Source: Prochlorothrix sp035286285
GTDB taxonomy: Bacteria > Cyanobacteriota > Cyanobacteriia > Prochlorotrichales > Prochlorotrichaceae
Reading direction: 5' to 3'
Length of the DNA stretch: 5,492 bases
Assembly (NCBI GenBank): GCA_035286285.1
Contig: JAYKJG010000444.1
Location: forward strand, 1 to 5,492
In this document: positions 1 to 4,763 of the stretch, piece by piece
How the letters are laid out: each line of letters starts with the position of its first letter
Numbering within the stretch: the stretch's first letter is position 1
Made by a program: the position numbers and the translations under genes
Notes under the pieces: model-generated
Told to the model about the DNA's origin: nothing
Database searches by the model: none
What the model saw: the letters and a program-made list of their open reading frames with translations, nothing else

Positions 1-239
1 CCCTCGCCCCCGCCCAGTACAAGGACCAAATTAAGCAGCTTGTTGAAGAGTCTGCCGCCACAGTTCCCAGCGTGGATCCCAGTGCGCCGGAACTGGAGGG
101 GCTAGAGACTCCAGAGGCAACGGGGTCACCAGCGGGCGAGACTGCTCCAGAGGCGGCTTCCCCAGATGCAGCTTCCCCGGAGGCGGCCCCAGACGCAGCA
201 AACAGCACAGAGTCGGGGGCAGAACCTCCCACAGAATAG
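1..239 (+). CDS. C-terminal fragment of an unidentified protein with an acidic Ala/Pro/Glu-rich tail
   Basis: The frame is open from the left edge (first full codon at position 3) to TAG at 237-239, giving 78 residues; the start lies outside the window. The first part (LAPAQYKDQIKQLVEES) looks like an amphipathic helix and could be the last helix of a TPR-like or other helical domain, but that is a guess. The rest is low-complexity and acidic, with imperfect repeats of the type PEAASPDAASPEAAPDAA, and is probably disordered. GC-rich third positions and the match to local codon style suggest real coding sequence rather than a chance frame. It points towards rpmF, and the bidirectional hairpin at 373-402 could end both transcripts. 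Function cannot be assigned from this fragment. Confidence 0.6.
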   Translation, partial: LAPAQYKDQIKQLVEESAATVPSVDPSAPELEGLETPEATGSPAGETAPEAASPDAASPEAAPDAANSTESGAEPPTE

Positions 240-280
240 CGCTACTGGCAACAAAATAGACCTAGTACAGAATGGAGGAA

Positions 281-301
281 TTCCCACGCTCTGCGTGGGA
301 A
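281..301. repeat. Perfect 9-bp hairpin, REP-like
   Basis: TTCCCACGC (281-289) and GCGTGGGAA (293-301) pair perfectly around a TCT loop, 42 bases after the stop of the left-edge gene. No T-run follows, so it is a poor intrinsic terminator by itself. Its arm CGTGGGAAC recurs at 4742-4750 in the inverted-repeat-rich spacer after cysH. I recall similar TTCCCACGC/GCGTGGGAA palindromes as dispersed repeats in cyanobacterial genomes; that is background memory, not checked. Confidence 0.6.
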
Positions 302-314
302 CTAGCGAACAGGG

Positions 315-368
315 AAAAGGCTCGTAGTGCGGACTTTAGTCCGTACAGGGGCAACAGTGAAATGCATC
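315..368 (+). repeat. Palindromic repeat family, copy A (half element)
   Basis: This copy has an A-rich start, the shoulder GGCTCGTAGT, the core hairpin GCGGAC-TTTA-GTCCGT (one G-T wobble), a GGGGCAACA spacer and the end GTGAAATGCATCC. The opposite arm (CACTTTRGAGCAACCC type) is missing on the left, where the 281-301 hairpin lies instead. It sits just downstream of the rpmF terminator. Confidence 0.85.
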
Positions 369-372
369 CAAC

Positions 373-402
373 AAAAAGGGCATAGCTGCTGCCATGCCCC
401 TT
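373..402 (-). terminator. Rho-independent terminator of rpmF, possibly bidirectional
   Basis: Read on the minus strand, GGGCATGGC and GCTATGCCC pair (one G-T wobble) around an AGCA tetraloop and are followed by TTTTTG. The stem can extend by three more pairs using flanking AAG and TTT. It begins about 67 bases beyond the rpmF stop. On the plus strand the same stem is followed by CTTCTCTT, so it may also stop transcripts from the left-edge gene, though less efficiently. Confidence 0.8.
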
Positions 403-468
403 CTCTTAGGTGAGAGAGTTTGAAAAAAATTCCGAAAGCGAAAGAAGCAAGACTTGAGGGCGATCGCG

Positions 469-648
469 TTACTCTTCGTCCTCATCCTCCTCATCATCCG
501 TCGGATAAACAAAGCCTTGGGCTTGACCGGTGAGAATAGATTTACCTTGGGAAAGCGCTTTCCGGGCTGCAATAGCGGCTTGGTGCTTCCAGTTGGCCCG
601 CCGCTTGTCCCGGCGGCTTTTTGAGGTTTTCTTCTTGGGAACTGCCAT
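469..648 (-). CDS. rpmF: 50S ribosomal protein L32
   Basis: This 59-residue protein runs from ATG at 648-646 to TAA at 471-469. It begins MAVPKKKTSKSRRDKRRANW, the highly conserved basic start of bacterial and plastid L32, a structural protein of the large ribosomal subunit. A helical AAIAARKAL segment and the GKSILTG motif follow, then a short acidic tail (DDEEDEDEE). Length is normal for the family. I see no four-cysteine zinc ribbon; the protein has no cysteine, as in the zinc-independent form expected here. No strong Shine-Dalgarno is visible; two tandem GGTTCTTA-type decamers (649-668, plus-strand reading) directly abut the start. A sigma70-type promoter lies at 761-789 and a strong terminator at 373-402, so it is probably monocistronic. 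Confidence 0.97.
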   Translation of the reverse strand: MAVPKKKTSKSRRDKRRANWKHQAAIAARKALSQGKSILTGQAQGFVYPTDDEEDEDEE

Positions 649-677
649 GGTTCTTAGGGGTTCTTAAGGTGGCCGTG

Positions 678-754
678 GCGCGGATCTTCACTGCAACACG
701 ACTCTCGGCTGTTAGATCGCCGGAGGTAGAGCGCGGGTCTTCACTGCGACACAA
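678..754 (-). repeat. Pair of 24-nt direct repeats in the rpmF leader
   Basis: Positions 678-701 and 731-754 are near-identical over 24 bases with about three differences. Both read GCGCGG, one variable base, TCTTCACTGC, one variable base, then ACAC on the plus strand. The offset is 53 bases. The predicted rpmF start site (about 754) falls at the edge of the distal copy, so both copies would be in the 5' untranslated leader. The sequence between them is not duplicated. A role in translation control or as a protein-binding site is possible but unproven. Confidence 0.7.
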
Positions 755-760
755 ACCCTA

Positions 761-789
761 ATCATAGGCGATCGGTGGCGCTTTATAAA
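761..789 (-). promoter_or_regulatory. Putative sigma70-type promoter of rpmF
   Basis: On the minus strand a -35-like TTTATA (789-784) is separated by exactly 17 bases from a -10 TATGAT (766-761), which matches five of six bases of TATAAT. The start of transcription would be near 754, leaving a leader of about 105 bases before the L32 ATG. The -35 match is only four of six, so the call rests mainly on the -10 and the spacing. Confidence 0.5.
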
Positions 790-813
790 CCCTCAGGGCG
801 ATCCCCGTAGCCC

Positions 814-844
814 GTCTCAGCAAGACGTTTGCTTAAACGGAGAC
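814..844. other. Bulged hairpin between the phosphatase gene and rpmF
   Basis: GTCTC (814-818) and CGTTT (826-830) pair with AAACG (835-839) and GAGAC (840-844), with loop GCTT and a seven-base bulge on one side. It lies about 70 bases beyond the phosphatase stop and upstream of the rpmF -35. No T-run follows on the minus strand, so it is at best a weak terminator or a processing site. Apart from this and the rpmF promoter, I see nothing else in 755-911. Confidence 0.3.
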
Positions 845-911
845 TTCTTCGCCAAAGCAGCCTTAGCCAAGTCTAGCGGTGAGCACCAGTGGCCATAGGG
901 GGAAATTCCGT

Positions 912-1487
912 TTAGGAAGAAGCTGCGCCACTGAAGGAGCGCAAACAGGCTTGGGCAATTTGCAACTGGCTAGAGGTCGGGGAAGCCGCAGGATAGGCTT
1001 CTCGCAAAAACTGAAGCGCTTCCCAAATCTCCACTTTGTTGCGCTGGCAAAGATAAGTAATGCAAACCGTGGGCGATCGCTCCAGACCCACCAAACAATG
1101 GACATACACCCGCCGCCCTTGCCGGATCTGCTGCCCCACCGCCATCACCGCCCGCCGCAACTGCTCTACGGTTAAGGGTTCGGGATCCCGCTGGTCGGGG
1201 AGAGGGCAAGACACCACCTCAAACAAATCCGAGGCTTGGGGCGGCAAACAGCCTTCACGGGAGTGACAGAGGGACACGATCGTTTGGATCCCTTGCTGTT
1301 GGAGCAGGGCAAGGTCCGCCGATCGGGGCAGGCGACCCACCGCCAGTTGCTGGGGAATCACCCAGGCCATGGCGGGTTGCTTAGCCGTTGCGGAAGCGGG
1401 GGCCGATTGTGACGATCGTGACGAGGAAGACAACCCCAACCGATCGAGGGCGGCACGTTGCAGATTAAGCAGGCGATCGCGAATCAT
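912..1487 (-). CDS. Dual-specificity / tyrosine-type protein phosphatase (DUSP-like)
   Basis: The chosen ATG at 1487-1485 (MIRDRLLNLQ) gives 191 residues to TAA at 914-912. A serine/alanine-rich linker (about residues 20-38) is followed by a compact phosphatase domain starting near WVIPQQLAVGRLPRSADL. The P-loop is VHCLVGLERS (about 129-138), with catalytic Cys131 and phosphate-binding Arg137 of the HCxxGxxRS signature. Asp98 in PLPDQRDPEP is the likely general acid. The family removes phosphate from Tyr and Ser/Thr of proteins, in the cytoplasm. The frame stays open to another ATG at 1562-1560 (216 residues), but that ATG lies inside the terminal repeat of the array at 1553-1717, so it may be a late addition. 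No clear ribosome site precedes either ATG, and Met65 of the long frame (1370) is a third option. Substrate is unknown. It is transcribed divergently from the polysaccharide export gene. Confidence 0.85.
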   Translation of the reverse strand: MIRDRLLNLQRAALDRLGLSSSSRSSQSAPASATAKQPAMAWVIPQQLAVGRLPRSADLALLQQQGIQTIVSLCHSREGCLPPQASDLFEVVSCPLPDQRDPEPLTVEQLRRAVMAVGQQIRQGRRVYVHCLVGLERSPTVCITYLCQRNKVEIWEALQFLREAYPAASPTSSQLQIAQACLRSFSGAASS

Positions 1488-1552
1488 AAAACTGAGGGTG
1501 ATGTAGGAAAGCTGCGGGTTCGAGGGGTTGTCTAGGTCATGACACAAGATAG

Positions 1553-1717
1553 TTGGGTGCATTTCACTTTAGAGCAACCCAAAAAAGCTCGTAGTACGGA
1601 CTTTAGTCCGTCCCTTAACCAAAAAAACTCGTAGTACGGACTTTAGTCCGTCCCTATAACCAAAAAAGCTCGTAGTACGGACTAAAGTCCGTACATCGGC
1701 AAACCTGAAATACATCC
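1553..1717 (+). repeat. Composite palindromic repeat array (copies B, C, D) with terminal inverted repeats
   Basis: The left end is GGGTGCATTTCACTTTA (1555-1571), followed by GAGCAACCC. Then come three tandem units, each an A-run plus CTCGTAGTACGGAC hairpin: B 1581-1620, C 1621-1661, D from 1662. B and C end GTCCGTCCCT..AACC; D continues GTCCGTACATCGGC and ends CTGAAATACATCC (1705-1717), an inverted, diverged match of the left end. D has loop TAAA where B and C have TTTA, so its loop is inverted. AGATAG occurs on both flanks (1547-1552 and 1718-1723). The left end is identical over 17 bases to the inverted end of copy F (4173-4189). It looks like a MITE-type element whose middle has expanded. 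Confidence 0.85.
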
Positions 1718-1941
1718 AGATAGATTGCATCCTAAACCCCCTTGATGGAACTTGCAACACAGTCTTGGGTCAATGGAGAAGTAAACCCCTGAACAATTCT
1801 GGATACCCCCTGGATCAATCAGAGCTTAGTGCTCTCTTCCTGGGGACAGTTCACCGGGGCGATCGGGACAATCCCCCCATTGCCTGAGCCACCCCTGAGC
1901 CAGCAGCAGACCCCCCCACGGGAGCAGGAGTCAAGCAGAGG
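1718..1941. other. Gene-free part of the divergent intergenic region, with one imperfect hairpin
   Basis: No convincing coding frame is seen here. AGAGC (1821-1825) and GCTCT (1831-1835) pair around TTAGT, and flanking CCCC-T-GG (1807-1813) and CC-T-GGGG (1839-1845) could extend the stem across internal loops. Any phosphatase promoter should lie here or in the repeat array, but I could not pick a convincing -35/-10 pair. Confidence 0.4.
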
Positions 1942-2039
1942 GGGTACATTTCACTGTTGCCAAGGGGCGGACTAAAGTCCGCACTACGAGCCTTTTGAGC
2001 CAAGCTGGGGGCTGGGTTGCTCCAAAGTGAGAGGCTCCC
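1942..2039 (-). repeat. Palindromic repeat family, copy E: near-complete 98-bp MITE-like element
   Basis: Read on the minus strand, it begins GGGAGCCTCTCACTTT, a 13-of-16 match to the family end GGGTGCATTTCACTTT. Next comes GGAGCAACCCA, matching the left arm of the array at 1564-1581 with one difference. After a private spacer come AAAAGGCTCGTAGT, the core GCGGAC-TTTA-GTCCGC and the end GTGAAATGTACCC. The outer core pair is G-C here and A-T in other copies, a compensatory change. GCAGAGGGG occurs at 1935-1943 and 2049-2057, bracketing the element. It ends 24 bases before the -10 box upstream of the export gene. Confidence 0.8.
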
Positions 2040-2062
2040 CCGTGATTGGCAGAGGGGATTTG

Positions 2063-2068
2063 TATAAT
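2063..2068 (+). promoter_or_regulatory. Putative -10 box for the polysaccharide export gene
   Basis: A perfect TATAAT lies 128 bases upstream of the ATG in an otherwise GC-rich stretch. No -35 is found at 16-18 bases; TTGGCA (2046-2051) resembles one but is only 11 bases away. The promoter could be activator-dependent, or the box may be chance. A start near 2075 would give a leader of about 120 bases. Confidence 0.4.
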
Positions 2069-2196
2069 AAAAGCCAAAGGCAGTCCCGAAAACCTGCAAA
2101 ATCCCGCCAGGGCCATCCTAAGATCAACCCTGCTCCCCAACCCTCCAGACCGGGTTAACCCTCACCCATCCCTGATCCCTTCTGTCCTATCGCGCC

Positions 2197-3717
2197 ATGT
2201 CCATGCAAGCCCCCCAATCCTCTGTACCCCTCGCTTCCCTGCCCCCTGCTAGCCCCCGATCGCGACAGACCCGCTTCCCAGCCCTGGGCAAAGCAGTACA
2301 AACCCTAGGATGGTGTGGCCTTGTGGGCCTTCCGCTGTGGCTCTCCCCCCCGGCCCTTGCCCAATCCAACGCTCCAGGAGCGATCGCAGCGCCCAGCCCA
2401 GTTCGTTCCAACATCCCCCCCACTGCCGAACTCACCCCATTTTCCCTAGAGGGTAGCCTCAACCGCACCAGCCCCAGCAACTCCCCCGTCACCGCCAACT
2501 ATCTCCTGGGGCCAGGAGACCAATTACAAATGGCCGTCTTTGATGTGCCGGAATATGGTCAACAGATGGCGGTTTTAGATGATGGTTCAGTGATGCTGCC
2601 AGAGGGGGTCAGTCTTGCGGTGGCAGGCATGACCCTAGACCAAGCCAAGCGGGCCATTGAACAGGCCATCGCCCCCATTGTTCGCCATCCCCGCGTTACC
2701 CTGAGCCTGCTCAAAGCCCGGTCCCTCAAGGTGGCGATCGCCGGAGAAGTAAAACAACCCGGAGTCTATACCTTTGACAGCCTGCTAACCCTGACCCAAG
2801 CCCTCCAGTCTGCGGGCGGTGTGACCCCCGGTGCCAATGTTCGCGAGATCCAAGTGCGACGGCTGCAACCCCAAGGCCGAGGGGGACGGGCCGTGCTCAC
2901 CGCCAACCTTTGGGAGGTCATTAATACGGGGGCACTGGAACAGGATTTATTGCTCCAAGACGGCGACACGATCGTCATTCCCACCGCCACCGATCTCAAC
3001 CTAGCCGAAGCCCAGCGCATCGCCACCGCCACCTTCGCCATGCAGCCCGACGAGACCATCCAAGTGGCCGTCCTGGGCCAAGTCCATCGGCCCGGAACCC
3101 ACACCCTCAGCGGCGAAATTCAAACCGTATCCGCCGCCATTCAAGCCGCCGGAGGCATTACCCAGGAGGCCAATGTCCGGGAGATTGAAGTCCAACGCAC
3201 CACCATCCAAGGAGAAAAGCAAGTCATTGCTTTGGATTTTTGGAAATTGCTGCAAGAGGGAGATATTGCCCAGGATTTGCCCCTACGCCCTGGGGATTCG
3301 GTGATGATTCCCCAGGCAGCGGTCAATCTTGAGGATTACAATACGCTGGCCCTTTCGACCTTCTCCCCAGAGACGATCGCCATTAACGTCGTTGGGGAAG
3401 TTAAGCGACCGGGCACCCTGGAAGTTTCCCCCAATACCCCCCTGATTCAGGCACTGCTCGCCGCCGGGGGCTTTAACGATGATGCCAGCCGGGGATCGGT
3501 GGAATTGGTGCGATTAAATCCCGATGGCACCGTCAGCCAGCGCCGCATTGAGGTCGATCTAGCCCAGGGCTTGGATGTGGAGGAAAACCCGCCGCTGAAA
3601 CCCAATGACACGATTTTGGTCGCCCGATCGGGTGCGGGGAATTTCCGGGCTATTATGCGGGGTCTCATTTCCCCCGTGACCGGGGTCTTCAGTATTTTCC
3701 GCCTCTTGGGCCTATAG
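2197..3717 (+). CDS. Polysaccharide biosynthesis/export protein (OPX/Wza-like, three SLBB domains)
   Basis: The 506-residue protein is an outer-membrane polysaccharide export family member, thought to form the periplasm-spanning channel for capsular or exopolysaccharide. Residues 1-55 look like a long Sec signal: a basic n-region, a hydrophobic stretch about 36-50, and the cleavage motif ALA before Gln56. There is no lipobox (Cys40 is preceded by Trp), unlike lipoprotein E. coli Wza. The poly_export domain begins at NYLLGPGDQLQMAVFDVPEY (101-120) and runs to about 172. Three SLBB domains follow: about 178-262 (VAIAGEVKQPGVYTF to DGDTIVIP), 289-372 (VAVLGQVHRPGTHTL to PGDSVMIP) and 396-477 (INVVGEVKRPGTLEV to PNDTILVA). 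The last 25 residues (FRAIMRGLISPVTGVFSIFRLLGL) are hydrophobic/amphipathic and may enter the outer membrane. Two ATGs (2197 and 2203) are possible starts; the first is used. No polymerase, flippase or co-polymerase gene is in view. Confidence 0.93.
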   Translation: MSMQAPQSSVPLASLPPASPRSRQTRFPALGKAVQTLGWCGLVGLPLWLSPPALAQSNAPGAIAAPSPVRSNIPPTAELTPFSLEGSLNRTSPSNSPVTANYLLGPGDQLQMAVFDVPEYGQQMAVLDDGSVMLPEGVSLAVAGMTLDQAKRAIEQAIAPIVRHPRVTLSLLKARSLKVAIAGEVKQPGVYTFDSLLTLTQALQSAGGVTPGANVREIQVRRLQPQGRGGRAVLTANLWEVINTGALEQDLLLQDGDTIVIPTATDLNLAEAQRIATATFAMQPDETIQVAVLGQVHRPGTHTLSGEIQTVSAAIQAAGGITQEANVREIEVQRTTIQGEKQVIALDFWKLLQEGDIAQDLPLRPGDSVMIPQAAVNLEDYNTLALSTFSPETIAINVVGEVKRPGTLEVSPNTPLIQALLAAGGFNDDASRGSVELVRLNPDGTVSQRRIEVDLAQGLDVEENPPLKPNDTILVARSGAGNFRAIMRGLISPVTGVFSIFRLLGL

Positions 3718-3736
3718 TGCGGGTTTATCGTGGGGG

Positions 3737-3801
3737 AGCCGGACCGGCTGTTCGTTGGCGATCGGGCGATCGTGAAAGATACCCTCAAGCTTAGGCTTGG
3801 G
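3737..3801. terminator. Weak convergent terminator region: two short hairpins
   Basis: Between the convergent stops at 3717 and 3803 there are two stems. AGCCG-GAC-CGGCT lies at 3737-3749. CTCAAGC-TTAG-GCTTGGG lies at 3784-3801, with one T-G pair plus flanking pairing. Neither is followed by a good T-run on either strand, so termination here is likely inefficient or factor-dependent. Confidence 0.35.
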
Positions 3802-3802
3802 T

Positions 3803-4102
3803 CTACAAGTTTCGATCGTTGCGATCGAGGAATTGCACCGTCGGTACTAAGGGATCCTGAACTTGAGCCACCCCCACAAAGCCCCAGCGGTCTAAAACAG
3901 CCTTCAGTTGCGGGCCACCCAGGGATTCAATCGCCACCCGATCGCGAAACTCAGCAGCATGGGTATTCAGGTAGCTGCGGGCCTCGTGGTTTTCCGGAAA
4001 CAGGAGCAAATAGCGCCGATCGGGCTGCTGGGGATCGGGACGGGCACTGAGGTAGGCACCATCCTGGGTCGATCGCAGGACGTAGTAGAAGGTGGACAGC
4101 AT
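3803..4102 (-). CDS. Conserved-looking cyanobacterial protein of unknown function (99 aa)
   Basis: The chosen ATG at 4102-4100 gives 99 residues, starting MLSTFYYVLRSTQDGAYLSA and ending QFLDRNDRNL at TAG (3805-3803). The sequence is small, soluble and without membrane segments. It mixes beta-like stretches (FYYVLRS, RYLLLFPE, VAIESL) with helices, suggesting a compact alpha/beta fold. Style and length resemble short conserved hypothetical proteins of cyanobacteria, but I cannot name a family or activity. The frame continues open to 4264 (153 residues), but that extension reads through repeat copy F (GCISLYAPVRTKVRATSFF is repeat-encoded) and is very probably not translated. A TTG at Leu50 of the long frame is a minor alternative start. 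It follows the 124-residue gene by 94 bases, most of them repeat. Confidence 0.75.
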   Translation of the reverse strand: MLSTFYYVLRSTQDGAYLSARPDPQQPDRRYLLLFPENHEARSYLNTHAAEFRDRVAIESLGGPQLKAVLDRWGFVGVAQVQDPLVPTVQFLDRNDRNL

Positions 4103-4132
4103 AACAACCGAAGCCAAAGGGTGAAGGGCAGC

Positions 4133-4189
4133 AAAAAAGCTCGTAGCACGGACTTTAGTCCGTACAGGGGCATAAAGTGAAATGCACCC
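4133..4189 (+). repeat. Palindromic repeat family, copy F
   Basis: This copy has an A-run, GCTCGTAGC, the core ACGGAC-TTTA-GTCCGT, AGGGGCA, and the end TAAAGTGAAATGCACCC (4173-4189). That end is the exact inverse of 1555-1571. The opposite arm is absent or degraded. It fills most of the 94-base gap between two minus-strand genes, ending seven bases from the upstream gene's stop codon and starting 30 bases from the downstream gene's ATG. TTTAGAGCAAC next to it (4197-4207) also occurs beside the end at 1568-1578. Confidence 0.85.
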
Positions 4190-4196
4190 GATGGAT

Positions 4197-4571
4197 TTAG
4201 AGCAACGCCGGATCCGCCGTCGGTTGGAGCGGCAACGATCGCTCCATCGTTGAAAGCTGCGCAAACAGGGGAATCCGCGTTTCCTCTTCTAACCCCATCG
4301 CCTCCAACTTCGCCCAAACCCAAGCATCAAAATCCTTCCCCCGCACCTGAAGCTGCTGGGCCTGCTCCAACAACCCCAGCGACTCTTGCCACAGCCGCAA
4401 CTCCGCCTCCGAAGCATCACACTCCACAATCCCCTCAACCCCTAGCCCCCGTTCAGGATGGAGCGTTGCGGAAAACTTCACCGCTTGCCCCCCATGGAGA
4501 TGTTCATGGACCCGGCTCAGGATGCCTACGATCGCCGCCGGTTGGCCTTCAATGGATAGGGTCAGTTTCAT
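4197..4571 (-). CDS. Unrecognised 124-residue protein
   Basis: ATG at 4571-4569 (MKLTLSIEGQPAAIVGILSR) to TAA at 4199-4197 gives 124 residues; a TTG nine codons upstream (4598) is a less likely start. I do not recognise the family. It has an N-terminal beta-strand/helix pattern (KLTLSIEG, then AAIVGILSRVHEHL), then KFSATLHPERG and an acidic helix ECDASEAELRLWQESLGLLEQAQQL, then FDAWVWAKLEAMGLEEET. It is probably soluble and cytoplasmic, with one cysteine and no catalytic motif. It lies on the same strand as cysH, 186 bases downstream of the cysH stop, with inverted repeats between, so co-transcription is uncertain. Whether its last residues (about SLPLQPTADPALL) are native or reshaped by the adjacent repeat is unclear. 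Confidence 0.7.
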   Translation of the reverse strand: MKLTLSIEGQPAAIVGILSRVHEHLHGGQAVKFSATLHPERGLGVEGIVECDASEAELRLWQESLGLLEQAQQLQVRGKDFDAWVWAKLEAMGLEEETRIPLFAQLSTMERSLPLQPTADPALL

Positions 4572-4647
4572 GGGGAGTCCGTTAGTCCGTGTATTCAAGA
4601 GACCCAGGGAAGCCCCCCAGGACTGTTTAAGCTCGTCGCGAGTTGGC

Positions 4648-4763
4648 CTTTAAGGGCAAAGGGAATCTCCCTTGGGAACTTGCGGGCAACCAGTTCCAAC
4701 CCCTTCAGGGAGAGCGTCCTAGTCCGCCACGCCGTGCCCCCCGTGGGAACGTCCCCCTTAAAG
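4648..4763. repeat. Inverted-repeat-rich spacer downstream of cysH
   Basis: CTTTAAGGG (4648-4656) and CCCTTAAAG (4755-4763) bracket the spacer; the second overlaps the cysH stop codon. Inside are AAGGGA-ATC-TCCCTT (4659-4673), GGAACT (4675-4680) with AGTTCC (4692-4697), and CCACG (4727-4731) with CGTGG (4742-4746). On the minus strand the 4659-4673 stem is followed by TTTG and could be a weak cysH terminator. No convincing gene lies in 4572-4757; a plus-strand frame here looks like a shadow. Confidence 0.55.

Noticed and set aside
1505..1530. GGGTTCGAGGGG resembling a tRNA T-arm
   Set aside because: The T-stem does not pair properly, and no acceptor or anticodon arms are found nearby; it lies in the 5' part of the phosphatase frame.
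1581..1717. Three regularly spaced repeats as a small CRISPR array
   Set aside because: Units are directly contiguous with no unique spacers, the palindrome is the unit core, and similar copies are dispersed outside; no cas gene is present.
1569..1760. Minus-strand 63-codon frame with repeated VRTTSFFG peptide
   Set aside because: It is entirely a translation of the tandem DNA repeat units; the repetition is explained by the hairpin array, not by a protein.
1851..2140. Minus-strand frames over repeat E and the export gene promoter region
   Set aside because: Peptides such as RSADFSPPLGNSEMYP are repeat-encoded; no family resemblance, and they run through the -10 region.
2187..2498. Minus-strand 103-codon frame opposite the start of the export gene
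   Set aside because: It is a shadow of the signal-peptide region of a well-supported gene; low-complexity composition and no recognisable domain.
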